Shown: one piece after another, positions 6,005 to 12,138 of the stretch
Layout: each line of letters begins with the position of its first letter
How positions within the stretch are numbered: position 1 is the stretch's first letter
Assembly: GCA_031284675.1 (NCBI GenBank)
Contig: JAITXQ010000018.1
Coordinates: 1-12,138 of the forward strand
From: Rickettsiales bacterium
Lineage (GTDB): Bacteria; Pseudomonadota; Alphaproteobacteria; Rickettsiales; Anaplasmataceae
Direction of reading: 5' to 3'
DNA: 12,138 nucleotides
The notes under the pieces: model-generated
What the model saw: the letters and a program-made list of their open reading frames with translations, nothing else
The model's database searches: none
Told to the model about the DNA's origin: nothing
Position numbers and translations under genes: made by a program

Positions 6005-9000
6005 GTGCGTTTTAACTTAGAACCAGGAGATACTTTTTGTGATGGTAGAAGTAAGTCTGTTGCGGTTAAGATAAATGACAGAGAAACAATTAACTTGCCT
6101 TCTACATCTTACGTTTTCACTGATGAGGATCATTTTGTCATATCTAGCTTCAGACATAATCCGATGAAAAGCATATTAACTGACTTATCTCAAGGGTTAC
6201 AGTTAAAACTAGGAAAAGTAGAAGATGATTATAAGTTAGCTTTAGTTAATAATTCAGGTCAATATTATTATTCCTATTACTATAATTATATTGATAATCC
6301 AAACACTATCAAAATAGCTACTTTCGATTCTATACCTAACAATTATATAGAAGATCGAGGTCAGAAGTATATTATGTCCTATAGTAATGAAGGATGTTCA
6401 GTTAACCGTGTACCATTAATAAACAGTAGGATTCTGATAGATCCAAAAGATATAATGAGTAGTGAAGACATAGATCCTATTTTAAAAAAGCTTAAAAATC
6501 CACCTAAAGAAAGGCTTATAATACGCGCTGGAGAGAACTTTTTAACATCATATAATTACAAGAGTGTCGAACTATATAATTCTTCTAATAATTATAAGAT
6601 TGGGATATTGAACAATGTTGCTGCTAGCTTTAGTAATTCTGAATTGAAGTTATTCTCTGGAAATATTACTATAGATAAGTTTGGCACTGATCTCGATCTT
6701 AAAAGAACTAATCCTCGTTTTAAAATAAAAAGACTAAATAACGATAATTATGTTGGGTGCATATTAAGTGAATATGGTAAATGTGAGGAATTTTACGCTC
6801 TTGCACCGGAAGACTTTCAAAAAGATATGTATATCTACTCAGGTAACTACGACGATGCCTTATTTTATAATCTTTTATATCCTTATTATTACTATTTACA
6901 TGGTCTGGAGGTTAGTATGAATCATAAAAAAATTGAAGAATTGAGACAAAGAATTGAAGATTTAGAAAAGAAAGTTGAGAATCTACAGCCAGGTGTAGTA
7001 GGAATGCTTGGACCAAGAGGTGAGCCAGGTCTTCCAGGCGTAGCTGGAATGCCAGGGTTAGATGGAAGACCTGGAGAAAAAGGTGAGCAAGGTTATACAG
7101 GACCAAGGGGTAAGTTAGGTTCAAGAGGTGATCCAGGTACACCTGGATTAGATGGAAAGCCTGGGGGTCCAAAAGGTGAAAAAGGAGAAGCTGGTGGTCC
7201 TCAGGGTCCAAAGGGAGATGAGGGAATACCAGGATTAAGTATAACGGGCCCAAAAGGAGATCTTGGAGAGCCAGGATTAAAAGGTTCAAAAGGCAATGAA
7301 GGAAAAGTTGGTTCGCAAGGTCCAAGTGGAGCAAAGGGAGATAAAGGTGAAGTTGGAGTTCAAGGTCTTAAAGGAGAAAGGGGTAATGTTGGATTGTCGG
7401 GAACATCTGGAGCAAAAGGGGATACTGGTCCACAAGGTCCAAAGGGGATAGATGGACTACCAGGAGCGAAAGGCGATCAAGGTTCAATAGGTTTAAAAGG
7501 TAACACAGGTCCGGAAGGTAAGCCAGGTCTTCCAGGTGATCGAGGTTTGCAAGGGCAGAAAGGTGATCTTGGTCCTGAAGGTAAACAAGGTTTAACAGGA
7601 CCAAAAGGTGATCAAGGTATACAAGGTCCAATAGGCTTTAATGGTACTCAAGGAGAAAAAGGTGACAAAGGTATGAAAGGTTTCAAGGGTCACTCTGGTC
7701 GATCTGGTTCAAAAGGTGATCGAGGAGATAGTGGCATAGATGCAAGTCCTGAAGAAGTTGCAAATAAGCTAGTTACTACTAAAGCTACTGAGTTTAAAGA
7801 GATAATGCTTAACTTAACTGATTCCAGTGGGAAAACGTTAATAAAAGAGCTTGTAAATAGTTCATATTTACATACTGGAGTTGCGCAAAAATTACTTCAC
7901 AATGGAACTATTGCGAATGAGGTACTTGAATATCGTGATGAAGGTGGAAATCTACTGCTAGAGCAACAGATTACAGGAAGACTTTATGATGAAGATATCC
8001 ACAAAAAACTTGTAAACAGTACTGAGCTAACAAAAAGCATCTCAGAAGAATTAAGGCAAAATCCAGGAAAGATTCAAGGTCCAAAGGGGGATAAAGGAAA
8101 TACTGGAACACCAGGTACAGATGGATTAAAAGGAGAAGCTGGTCTACAAGGTCCGGTAGGTTTAAAAGGTGATAAAGGAGATACAGGTTCAGTAGGTCTA
8201 AAAGGTGATACAGGTGATCGAGGTTTGCAAGGACAGAAAGGTGAAATTGGAGCGCCAGGAGTTGATGGATTGCCGGGAACATCTGGACCAAAAGGCGATC
8301 AAGGTTTGCAAGGACAGAAGGGTGATGTTGGTGCTCCAGGTTCAGTAGGTCCGAAAGGAGGTGCAGGTGATAAAGGTATACAAGGTCCAAGAGGTTTTAA
8401 TGGTGCACAAGGGGAAAAAGGTGAAATTGGAGCACCAGGAATAGATGGATCACCAGGAACATCTGGAGTAAAAGGCGATCAAGGTCCTCAAGGCTTTAAT
8501 GGTACACAAGGGGAAACTGGTTTACAAGGTTCAAAGGGAGATAAAGGTAAAATTGGAACACAAGGAGTTGATGGATCACCAGGAATGCCTGGCCCACAAG
8601 GTCCAAAGGGAGAAGACGGAATAGGTGCTTCAGTGGCTGATCAGTTTTTGCGCACGATGAATCAAACAAAAATTGAAATTCAGGATGCTCAAAAAACAGC
8701 AGAGGTAGCTAGAAACGCTTCTGAAAATTTCGCCAAAGAAGCTCAAAGTGCTAAAGATAAGACTACAGAATTACATGATAAAGTAGCGAATTTAACACAA
8801 AAAGCTGAAACTGCAAGCAAAGCTGCTGAAAAATTTGCAGGGCAAACATTTCAATCAGAACAAAATGCTGAAGCTGTTTATAGTAAGACAAGAGACATAT
8901 TTTGTAAGATGAACTCTGCAGACCAAGTCTGTAGTGTATCTAGGAGAAAGAGAGAGGCTAAAAAAGAAAAACATTTAAGCAATCAACTAGTGACAAGTGG

Positions 9001-9502
9001 AGCAAGTAGGCCAACTTCATTTATATCTCAAGTAATAAATTTCTTTTATCCTTATAAAGTAGAGAATAAAATACAAGAGCTTAATCAAGTGACAAAAATA
9101 ATAGATGCAGCAGATATTGCTGTGAGATTTGAAAAAGTATTAGAAGAAACAGCTTCAAACTGTGGTATATCAAAGAAAAGATTAAATTTTAATCCAGTAG
9201 AACTACAGTCAACTATTGTGAGTAAGTCATTATTTAATGATGAAAATCGTAACGAGCTGTTAAAATTCTTATGTTCAGCTGCAAAAGAAGCTTGTCCAAA
9301 CTGTAAACAAGCTGATAAATTTTTGGCTACTTTTAAAGGTAGTATGAAAAGAACATTAGCAAGCAATGAGCAGCCGAGGAATTTTGTTAACACTGAGAAA
9401 ATAATAACAGATAATGAGCAGCCAAGGAGCTTTATGAGTAATGTCATTCCTCCTACTAGCCTCAGTACCATTAATCAGAAAGCTGTTGGTTATTTAAGGT
9501 AA
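6005..9502 (+). CDS. Large collagen-like (Gly-X-Y repeat) protein
   Basis: The 1165-residue protein starts at GTG after AAAGGAGG. Residues 1-304 hold two copies of an unrecognised, probably beta-rich domain (about 2-96 and 170-285) with Tyr-rich runs near 87-96 and 294-300. Residues 305-328 form a short heptad-like coiled coil (KIEELRQRIEDLEKKVENL), which could start trimer formation. A first Gly-X-Y tract spans about 330-579, a non-collagen helical linker about 580-691, and a second tract about 692-874. PKGD and PKGE triplets are frequent; these stabilise bacterial collagen helices without hydroxyproline. Residues 875-970 are Ala/Lys/Glu-rich and probably coiled coil. A basic RRKR site (980-983) precedes a tail with Cys pairs (CPNC) and a duplicated NEQPR motif. 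No signal peptide or membrane segment is visible. A surface, secreted or host-directed role is inference. A paralogue of its N-terminus follows 33 bases downstream. Confidence 0.85.
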   Translation: MRFNLEPGDTFCDGRSKSVAVKINDRETINLPSTSYVFTDEDHFVISSFRHNPMKSILTDLSQGLQLKLGKVEDDYKLALVNNSGQYYYSYYYNYIDNPNTIKIATFDSIPNNYIEDRGQKYIMSYSNEGCSVNRVPLINSRILIDPKDIMSSEDIDPILKKLKNPPKERLIIRAGENFLTSYNYKSVELYNSSNNYKIGILNNVAASFSNSELKLFSGNITIDKFGTDLDLKRTNPRFKIKRLNNDNYVGCILSEYGKCEEFYALAPEDFQKDMYIYSGNYDDALFYNLLYPYYYYLHGLEVSMNHKKIEELRQRIEDLEKKVENLQPGVVGMLGPRGEPGLPGVAGMPGLDGRPGEKGEQGYTGPRGKLGSRGDPGTPGLDGKPGGPKGEKGEAGGPQGPKGDEGIPGLSITGPKGDLGEPGLKGSKGNEGKVGSQGPSGAKGDKGEVGVQGLKGERGNVGLSGTSGAKGDTGPQGPKGIDGLPGAKGDQGSIGLKGNTGPEGKPGLPGDRGLQGQKGDLGPEGKQGLTGPKGDQGIQGPIGFNGTQGEKGDKGMKGFKGHSGRSGSKGDRGDSGIDASPEEVANKLVTTKATEFKEIMLNLTDSSGKTLIKELVNSSYLHTGVAQKLLHNGTIANEVLEYRDEGGNLLLEQQITGRLYDEDIHKKLVNSTELTKSISEELRQNPGKIQGPKGDKGNTGTPGTDGLKGEAGLQGPVGLKGDKGDTGSVGLKGDTGDRGLQGQKGEIGAPGVDGLPGTSGPKGDQGLQGQKGDVGAPGSVGPKGGAGDKGIQGPRGFNGAQGEKGEIGAPGIDGSPGTSGVKGDQGPQGFNGTQGETGLQGSKGDKGKIGTQGVDGSPGMPGPQGPKGEDGIGASVADQFLRTMNQTKIEIQDAQKTAEVARNASENFAKEAQSAKDKTTELHDKVANLTQKAETASKAAEKFAGQTFQSEQNAEAVYSKTRDIFCKMNSADQVCSVSRRKREAKKEKHLSNQLVTSGASRPTSFISQVINFFYPYKVENKIQELNQVTKIIDAADIAVRFEKVLEETASNCGISKKRLNFNPVELQSTIVSKSLFNDENRNELLKFLCSAAKEACPNCKQADKFLATFKGSMKRTLASNEQPRNFVNTEKIITDNEQPRSFMSNVIPPTSLSTINQKAVGYLR
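6907..6919 (+). promoter_or_regulatory. Internal ribosome binding site and in-frame ATG
   Basis: GGAGG at 6907-6911 lies 5 bases before an in-frame ATG (6917-6919, residue Met305). This point falls exactly between the N-terminal domains and the coiled coil plus collagen stalk. It could yield an 861-residue shorter product, or it may mark the old start of a separate collagen gene later fused to the N-terminal domains. Confidence 0.4.
6992..7741 (+). repeat. Collagen-like Gly-X-Y tract 1
   Basis: About 80 consecutive Gly-X-Y triplets (residues 330-579) follow the coiled coil. Glycine codons recur every 9 bases, mostly GGT and GGA. The register slips at three places: two GGPK/GGPQ four-residue steps near 7170-7205 and GLSIT near 7230. 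Such interruptions can act as flexible hinges in collagens. KGD and KGE are the most common charged pairs. Confidence 0.85.
8237..8305 (+). repeat. 69-bp near-identical repeat, copy 1
   Basis: It runs from AAAGGTGAAATTGGAGC to AAAGGCGATCAAGGT and encodes 23 residues of collagen sequence. The partner at 8417-8485 differs at only a few positions. The start-to-start distance is 180 bases, exactly 60 codons, so recombination between the copies would keep the frame. Confidence 0.7.
8417..8485 (+). repeat. 69-bp near-identical repeat, copy 2
   Basis: This is the partner of 8237-8305, with differences such as GTTGATGGATTG versus ATAGATGGATCA. Both lie in Gly-X-Y tract 2. Confidence 0.7.
9365..9428 (+). 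repeat. Short duplication at the end of the collagen gene
   Basis: AATGAGCAGCC(G/A)AGGA occurs at 9365-9380 and again at 9413-9428, a start distance of 48 bases (16 codons). It encodes NEQPRNF and NEQPRSF near the C-terminus. This could be a small tandem expansion of a binding motif or simple slippage. Confidence 0.5.
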
Positions 9503-9535
9503 AAAACTGTTAAAGTAAATTTTGGTAGAAATAGT

Positions 9536-10834
9536 ATGGAACAATATACATTTAGAATAGATAATAAAGATCCGCTCTATAAAAAACTGATCAAACTTCC
9601 TACTTCATACTACACATTAAAGCATAATGGCAACGGGTATACTGTTTGTTCAAAAGATGGTACGGTGGAAATAAAGGATATTCGTGATGTAAAATTAAAG
9701 TGGGAAAGCAATAATATAGTTTTGTATGATGGGAGCTCAGCTCTGAAACTAAATGGCCAGGACTTTATTATAGAACAAGAAGCTATTACAGGTAAAGATA
9801 AAGATGCTATTGTAAAGAAGCTTCAAGGACTAGACACAATAGGCATTACATTGAAGAACATACCAGGTGAAGATTTTGGTATCCAATTATTTGTTTCTAG
9901 ATCTAGCTCAATAACTGGAGCACTAAACTTTATTAATTTTTGTGATGAAAATGATCCAGCACTAAACAGGATCAAAAAAGAAACAGGTGGACTTTATTTT
10001 ACAGTAAAAGACGATAATATCTATATATCAGATAAAGATGGAACTTGTGTTCCAATGTATGGCCAGGACATCTGTTATCAGTATCAATACAAACAAAATA
10101 CATGTGATGTATTAACAATAAGTGATGTATCAACAATAATAGATAGCTTAAAGCAGAAATTTACTTTGCAAAAAGGAGAAAAATTATCGGATGATATCTA
10201 TGAAGCAAATATTGTTTTGAATGATAAGCCTATAGCTACTTTACCAAAAATAGGTTATTTCATGCTCAATGATCAATTGATTGTGCGTAATCATGTTACA
10301 CAAGAGAAGGTAATTATCCCAAAGGATTTTCATTTTTTAAAAGTTGCCAAATTTAGTGATGATGATTATAAATTGACTTTTTGTAATGTACTTGGTAATG
10401 AATTCTTTGAACATAAAAAATACGATCCACAGTATTCAAACGTTTCAGATGAATATAAATTCATAAGTTTAAATTGCGCGAAAAAAAACTACAACCCGAA
10501 CCTTGGGAGGTTATGTAGTCATTGGCCATCGTTTTTTATTGCAGAAGAATCTGCTGAACTAGGCTCCCTAGATCATTATCCAGTTGCTGTGTTCGAATTA
10601 ATAAATGGTAAGAAAGGTAGGAAAATGGCTACATTAATTGATGAGTTTGGTTGTTTTAATGAAAGTAATCAGTTTAAGCATTGCGATTACCATAAAGGAA
10701 CGGAATATGGCGTTTATAATCCTTCCAGTATAGAGAAAAAATGTATGGTAACAGATGAAAATAGTGAGTTTTACCTTACAGGAGGCGACAATATAATTCT
10801 TCATACCATTCCAAAGGGTTTAGAGTTACTTTAA
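9536..10834 (+). CDS. Protein sharing a domain with the upstream collagen-like protein
   Basis: I do not recognise a named family for this 432-residue protein. Residues about 209-300 (starting FTLQKGEKLSDD) align by eye with residues 2-96 of the upstream collagen-like protein: both have F-x-L-x-x-G, an I/V-x-x-ND segment followed by LP, a Y/F-x-x-x-D turn, LK-x-x-K, and the shared DDYKL followed by N-x-x-G and aromatic residues. The first 100 residues (TFRIDNKDPLYKKL) look like a more diverged strand-rich repeat. The C-terminal third is rich in Cys (LNCAKK, RLCSHW, FGCFNE, HCDYH, KKCMV), which suggests disulfides or metal binding. No signal peptide or transmembrane helix is seen. It starts 33 bases after the collagen gene with only a weak GGTAG ribosome binding site, so co-transcription is likely. 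It lacks any Gly-X-Y tract. Confidence 0.75.
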   Translation: MEQYTFRIDNKDPLYKKLIKLPTSYYTLKHNGNGYTVCSKDGTVEIKDIRDVKLKWESNNIVLYDGSSALKLNGQDFIIEQEAITGKDKDAIVKKLQGLDTIGITLKNIPGEDFGIQLFVSRSSSITGALNFINFCDENDPALNRIKKETGGLYFTVKDDNIYISDKDGTCVPMYGQDICYQYQYKQNTCDVLTISDVSTIIDSLKQKFTLQKGEKLSDDIYEANIVLNDKPIATLPKIGYFMLNDQLIVRNHVTQEKVIIPKDFHFLKVAKFSDDDYKLTFCNVLGNEFFEHKKYDPQYSNVSDEYKFISLNCAKKNYNPNLGRLCSHWPSFFIAEESAELGSLDHYPVAVFELINGKKGRKMATLIDEFGCFNESNQFKHCDYHKGTEYGVYNPSSIEKKCMVTDENSEFYLTGGDNIILHTIPKGLELL

Positions 10835-11107
10835 CCATACGCACCAAGTTAAGAAAAAAAGTAGAAAAATAGCAATTTTAGTAAAGGAAAATGGCGATAA
10901 GTGACCTTATCTAGAAAAAATATTAAAAATTTTGGCAGATATAGCTAATACAGAGACCAAGAAACAGCAGAATTGGATGGGTGCCGTTAGCTATGAAATA
11001 TACATAATATTAAGTCTCTAGAAGCTATAGCGCTCTTTTGTAACTAACGGTAGACAAATGGATGGTATGTGTACATAATGTAATTAATAATGTAGGTTGT
11101 AGATAAA
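10835..11107. other. Intergenic region with inverted repeat
   Basis: No gene is supported. The 7-bp arms CCGTTAG (10984-10990) and CTAACGG (11044-11050) are inverted repeats, and between them is an 8-bp palindrome GCTATAGC (11014-11021). A short open stretch near 10920-11010 reads ILKILADIANTETKKQQNW and may be the remnant of a lost gene. The candidate cydA promoter sits at the right end. Confidence 0.4.
11051..11079 (+). promoter_or_regulatory. Candidate cydA promoter
   Basis: TAGACA (11051-11056) and CATAAT (11074-11079) are 17 bases apart. RNA would begin near 11086, about 22 bases before the GTG start. Each box has one mismatch from consensus, so it may still fire although the gene is broken. 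Confidence 0.35.
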
Positions 11108-12022
11108 GTGTTTGAACTTAGCCCCATGCTGCTTGCTCGAGTTCAGTTTGCCTTCACAATAAGCTTTCATGTTATATTTCCTGCTTTTACTATTGGTCTT
11201 ACAAGTTTTTTAGCCTTTCTGGAATGGCGTTGGCTTAAGACTGGTAATACACATTTCCGTGATGTTTATAAATTCTGGATCAAAATTTTTGCCGTTGCTT
11301 TTGGTATGGAAGTTGTATCTGGTGTTGTTCTGTCTTATCAACTTGGTACTAACTGGTCAATATTTTCCGACCGTGTAGCTAATGTTCTTGGTCCCCTATT
11401 TTGCTTTGAAGTTCTAACAGCTTTTTTTTAGAATCATCTTTTTTAGGCATTATGTTGTTTGGATGGAATAGGGTAAGTCCTCGTATGCACTTTGTTTCCA
11501 CTTGTATTGTTGCGGTGGGGACACTTATTTCAGCTTTCTGGATTATTGCAGCCAACAGTTGGATGCAAACACCTGCTGGATTCACAATTGGTGAGAATGG
11601 GCTTCTATATCCAACCAATTGGTTAGAAATTATTTTTAATCCTTCTTTCCCTTATCGCTTTATTCATATGGTGACAGCAGCCTATCTTACGACAGCGTTC
11701 GTAGTGGGCGGTGTGTGTGGCATTTTATCTTTGGAGAAAACGGCATATTCCTCAAGCAAAAATTATGCTTAGTATGGCAACCATTATGGTAGCTTTGGCG
11801 GCACCATTTCAGCTGTTCATAGGGGATATGCATGGATTAAATACGCTAAAGCATCAACCTGCTAAAGTTGCTGCAATGGAAGGTATATGGGAAACCGAGA
11901 AAGGTGCGGGCCTACGTTTATTTGCTTATCCAGATCAGCAGAACGAAATTAATCACTACGAGATAAAGATTCCTAACCTTGCTAGCTTAATCTTAACACA
12001 CGATTTTTTAGGAGAAGTAAAA
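11108..12022 (+). pseudogene. cydA: Cytochrome bd-type quinol oxidase subunit I, broken
   Basis: CydA carries the hemes of the bd-type terminal oxidase, which oxidises quinol and reduces oxygen at the inner membrane with high oxygen affinity. The start is GTG 11108. The reading shows the heme ligand His21 (TISFHVIFPAFTIGL), GTNWS, and Glu101 in FEVLTAFF. An 8-T run (11422-11429) is one T short, causing TAG. The next frame continues with LESSFLGIMLFGWNR, VGTLISAFWIIAANSWMQ and FIHMVTAAYL (another heme ligand His). A second indel, of +1, lies in the GTGTGTGTGG run near 11712-11720 and restores the first frame: FYLWRKRHIPQAK, GDMHG, WETEKGAGLRLFAYPDQQ (the Q loop) and LASLILTHDFLGEVK. An insertion sequence then cuts it at 12023, so the last third with the Met heme ligand is lost. 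It is non-functional as it stands. cydB is not in the window. Confidence 0.9.
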
Positions 12023-12138
12023 ACGCTAATTCTGGATTAAAAAAAGAATAGAAAAGGCAGGAGAGTAGGGTAAACTCAACAAATACAAAAAAAATAGATG
12101 AGGTTACCCATGGAAGATATAACAAAACTGTTTTGTCT
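12023..12138 (+). mobile_element. Left end of an IS982-like insertion sequence
   Basis: The element begins at 12023 with ACGCTAATTCTGGATTAA, the exact inverse of the terminus at 96-113. It has inserted into cydA after the codons for LGEVK. After 87 bases of leader the transposase starts. GGGTAA (12068-12073) and TTACCC (12104-12109) could pair and cover the transposase ribosome binding site. The rest lies outside the window. Confidence 0.7.
12110..12138 (+). CDS. IS982-family-like transposase, N-terminal fragment
   Basis: ATG at 12110 opens MEDITKLFC, in keeping with the start of IS982-type transposases (M..LT.LFC.VDDFC). GAGG near 12100 lies about 7 bases upstream as ribosome binding site. 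Only nine complete codons are in the window, so the family call rests on this short match together with the C-terminal fragment at 1-99. Confidence 0.55.

Larger units (their letters stand above)
8078..8626 (+). repeat. Collagen-like Gly-X-Y tract 2
   Basis: About 60 Gly-X-Y triplets (residues 692-874) follow the helical linker. The tract contains near-identical DNA repeats, so it is probably younger or recently rearranged compared with tract 1. It ends at GEDGIGAS before the C-terminal coiled coil. Confidence 0.85.

Noticed and set aside
6912..8390. Long minus-strand open frames opposite the collagen gene, rich in Leu, His and Asp
   Set aside because: They are mirror products of the 9-base Gly-X-Y codon repeat, with low-complexity sequence and no start signals.
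6992..8626. Tandem DNA repeat array as a non-coding satellite
   Set aside because: The period of 9 bases is fully explained by Gly-X-Y codons in one unbroken reading frame.
9085..9471. Minus-strand open frame of 128 codons
   Set aside because: It is a shadow of the collagen gene's C-terminal coding region, with no recognisable domain.
11422..11429. Programmed frameshift or transcript slippage at the poly-T run of cydA
   Set aside because: A second indel and an insertion sequence break the same gene, so plain decay is the simpler reading; slippage cannot rescue the truncation.

Overview
The window is AT-rich DNA that looks like a Wolbachia (Anaplasmataceae, Rickettsiales) chromosome. The pointers are a phage WO-type large terminase remnant, small palindromic dispersed repeats, insertion-sequence ends, several freshly broken genes beside intact housekeeping genes, and compact alphaproteobacterial genes (prs, gatC, rsmA, tRNA-Thr, tpiA). 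The genus is an inference from gene content and protein style; no search was run.

Layout. 1-113 is the 3' end of an insertion sequence, probably IS982 family. It abuts a decayed large terminase on the minus strand (114-911: one in-frame amber stop, one frameshift, 3' end lost). A broken alpha/beta hydrolase-like gene follows on the plus strand (970-2072: one frameshift, one in-frame TGA). 2073-2815 is gene-poor and holds palindromic repeats. The housekeeping block is prs (2816-3742) overlapping gatC (3732-4085), convergent rsmA on the minus strand (4094-4894), tRNA-Thr(UGT) (4973-5045) and tpiA (5070-5777).

The most distinctive part is 6005-10834, a two-gene unit. The first gene encodes a 1165-residue protein with two long collagen-like Gly-X-Y tracts, a helical linker, a C-terminal coiled coil, a dibasic furin-like site and a cysteine-containing tail. 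The second encodes a 432-residue protein that shares a roughly 90-residue domain with the N-terminus of the collagen protein. I do not recognise this domain. It occurs twice in the first protein and at least once in the second, so the pair probably arose by duplication and works together, perhaps at the symbiont surface or on the host side. That role is inference.

The right end holds a decaying cydA (cytochrome bd-type quinol oxidase subunit I, 11108-12022). It is broken by a 1-base loss in a poly-T run, by a second compensating indel in a GT run, and then by an insertion sequence at 12023. That element carries the same 18-bp terminal repeat as the one at the left edge and has the same orientation, so the 11.9-kb interior lies between two directly oriented copies of what is probably the same element.
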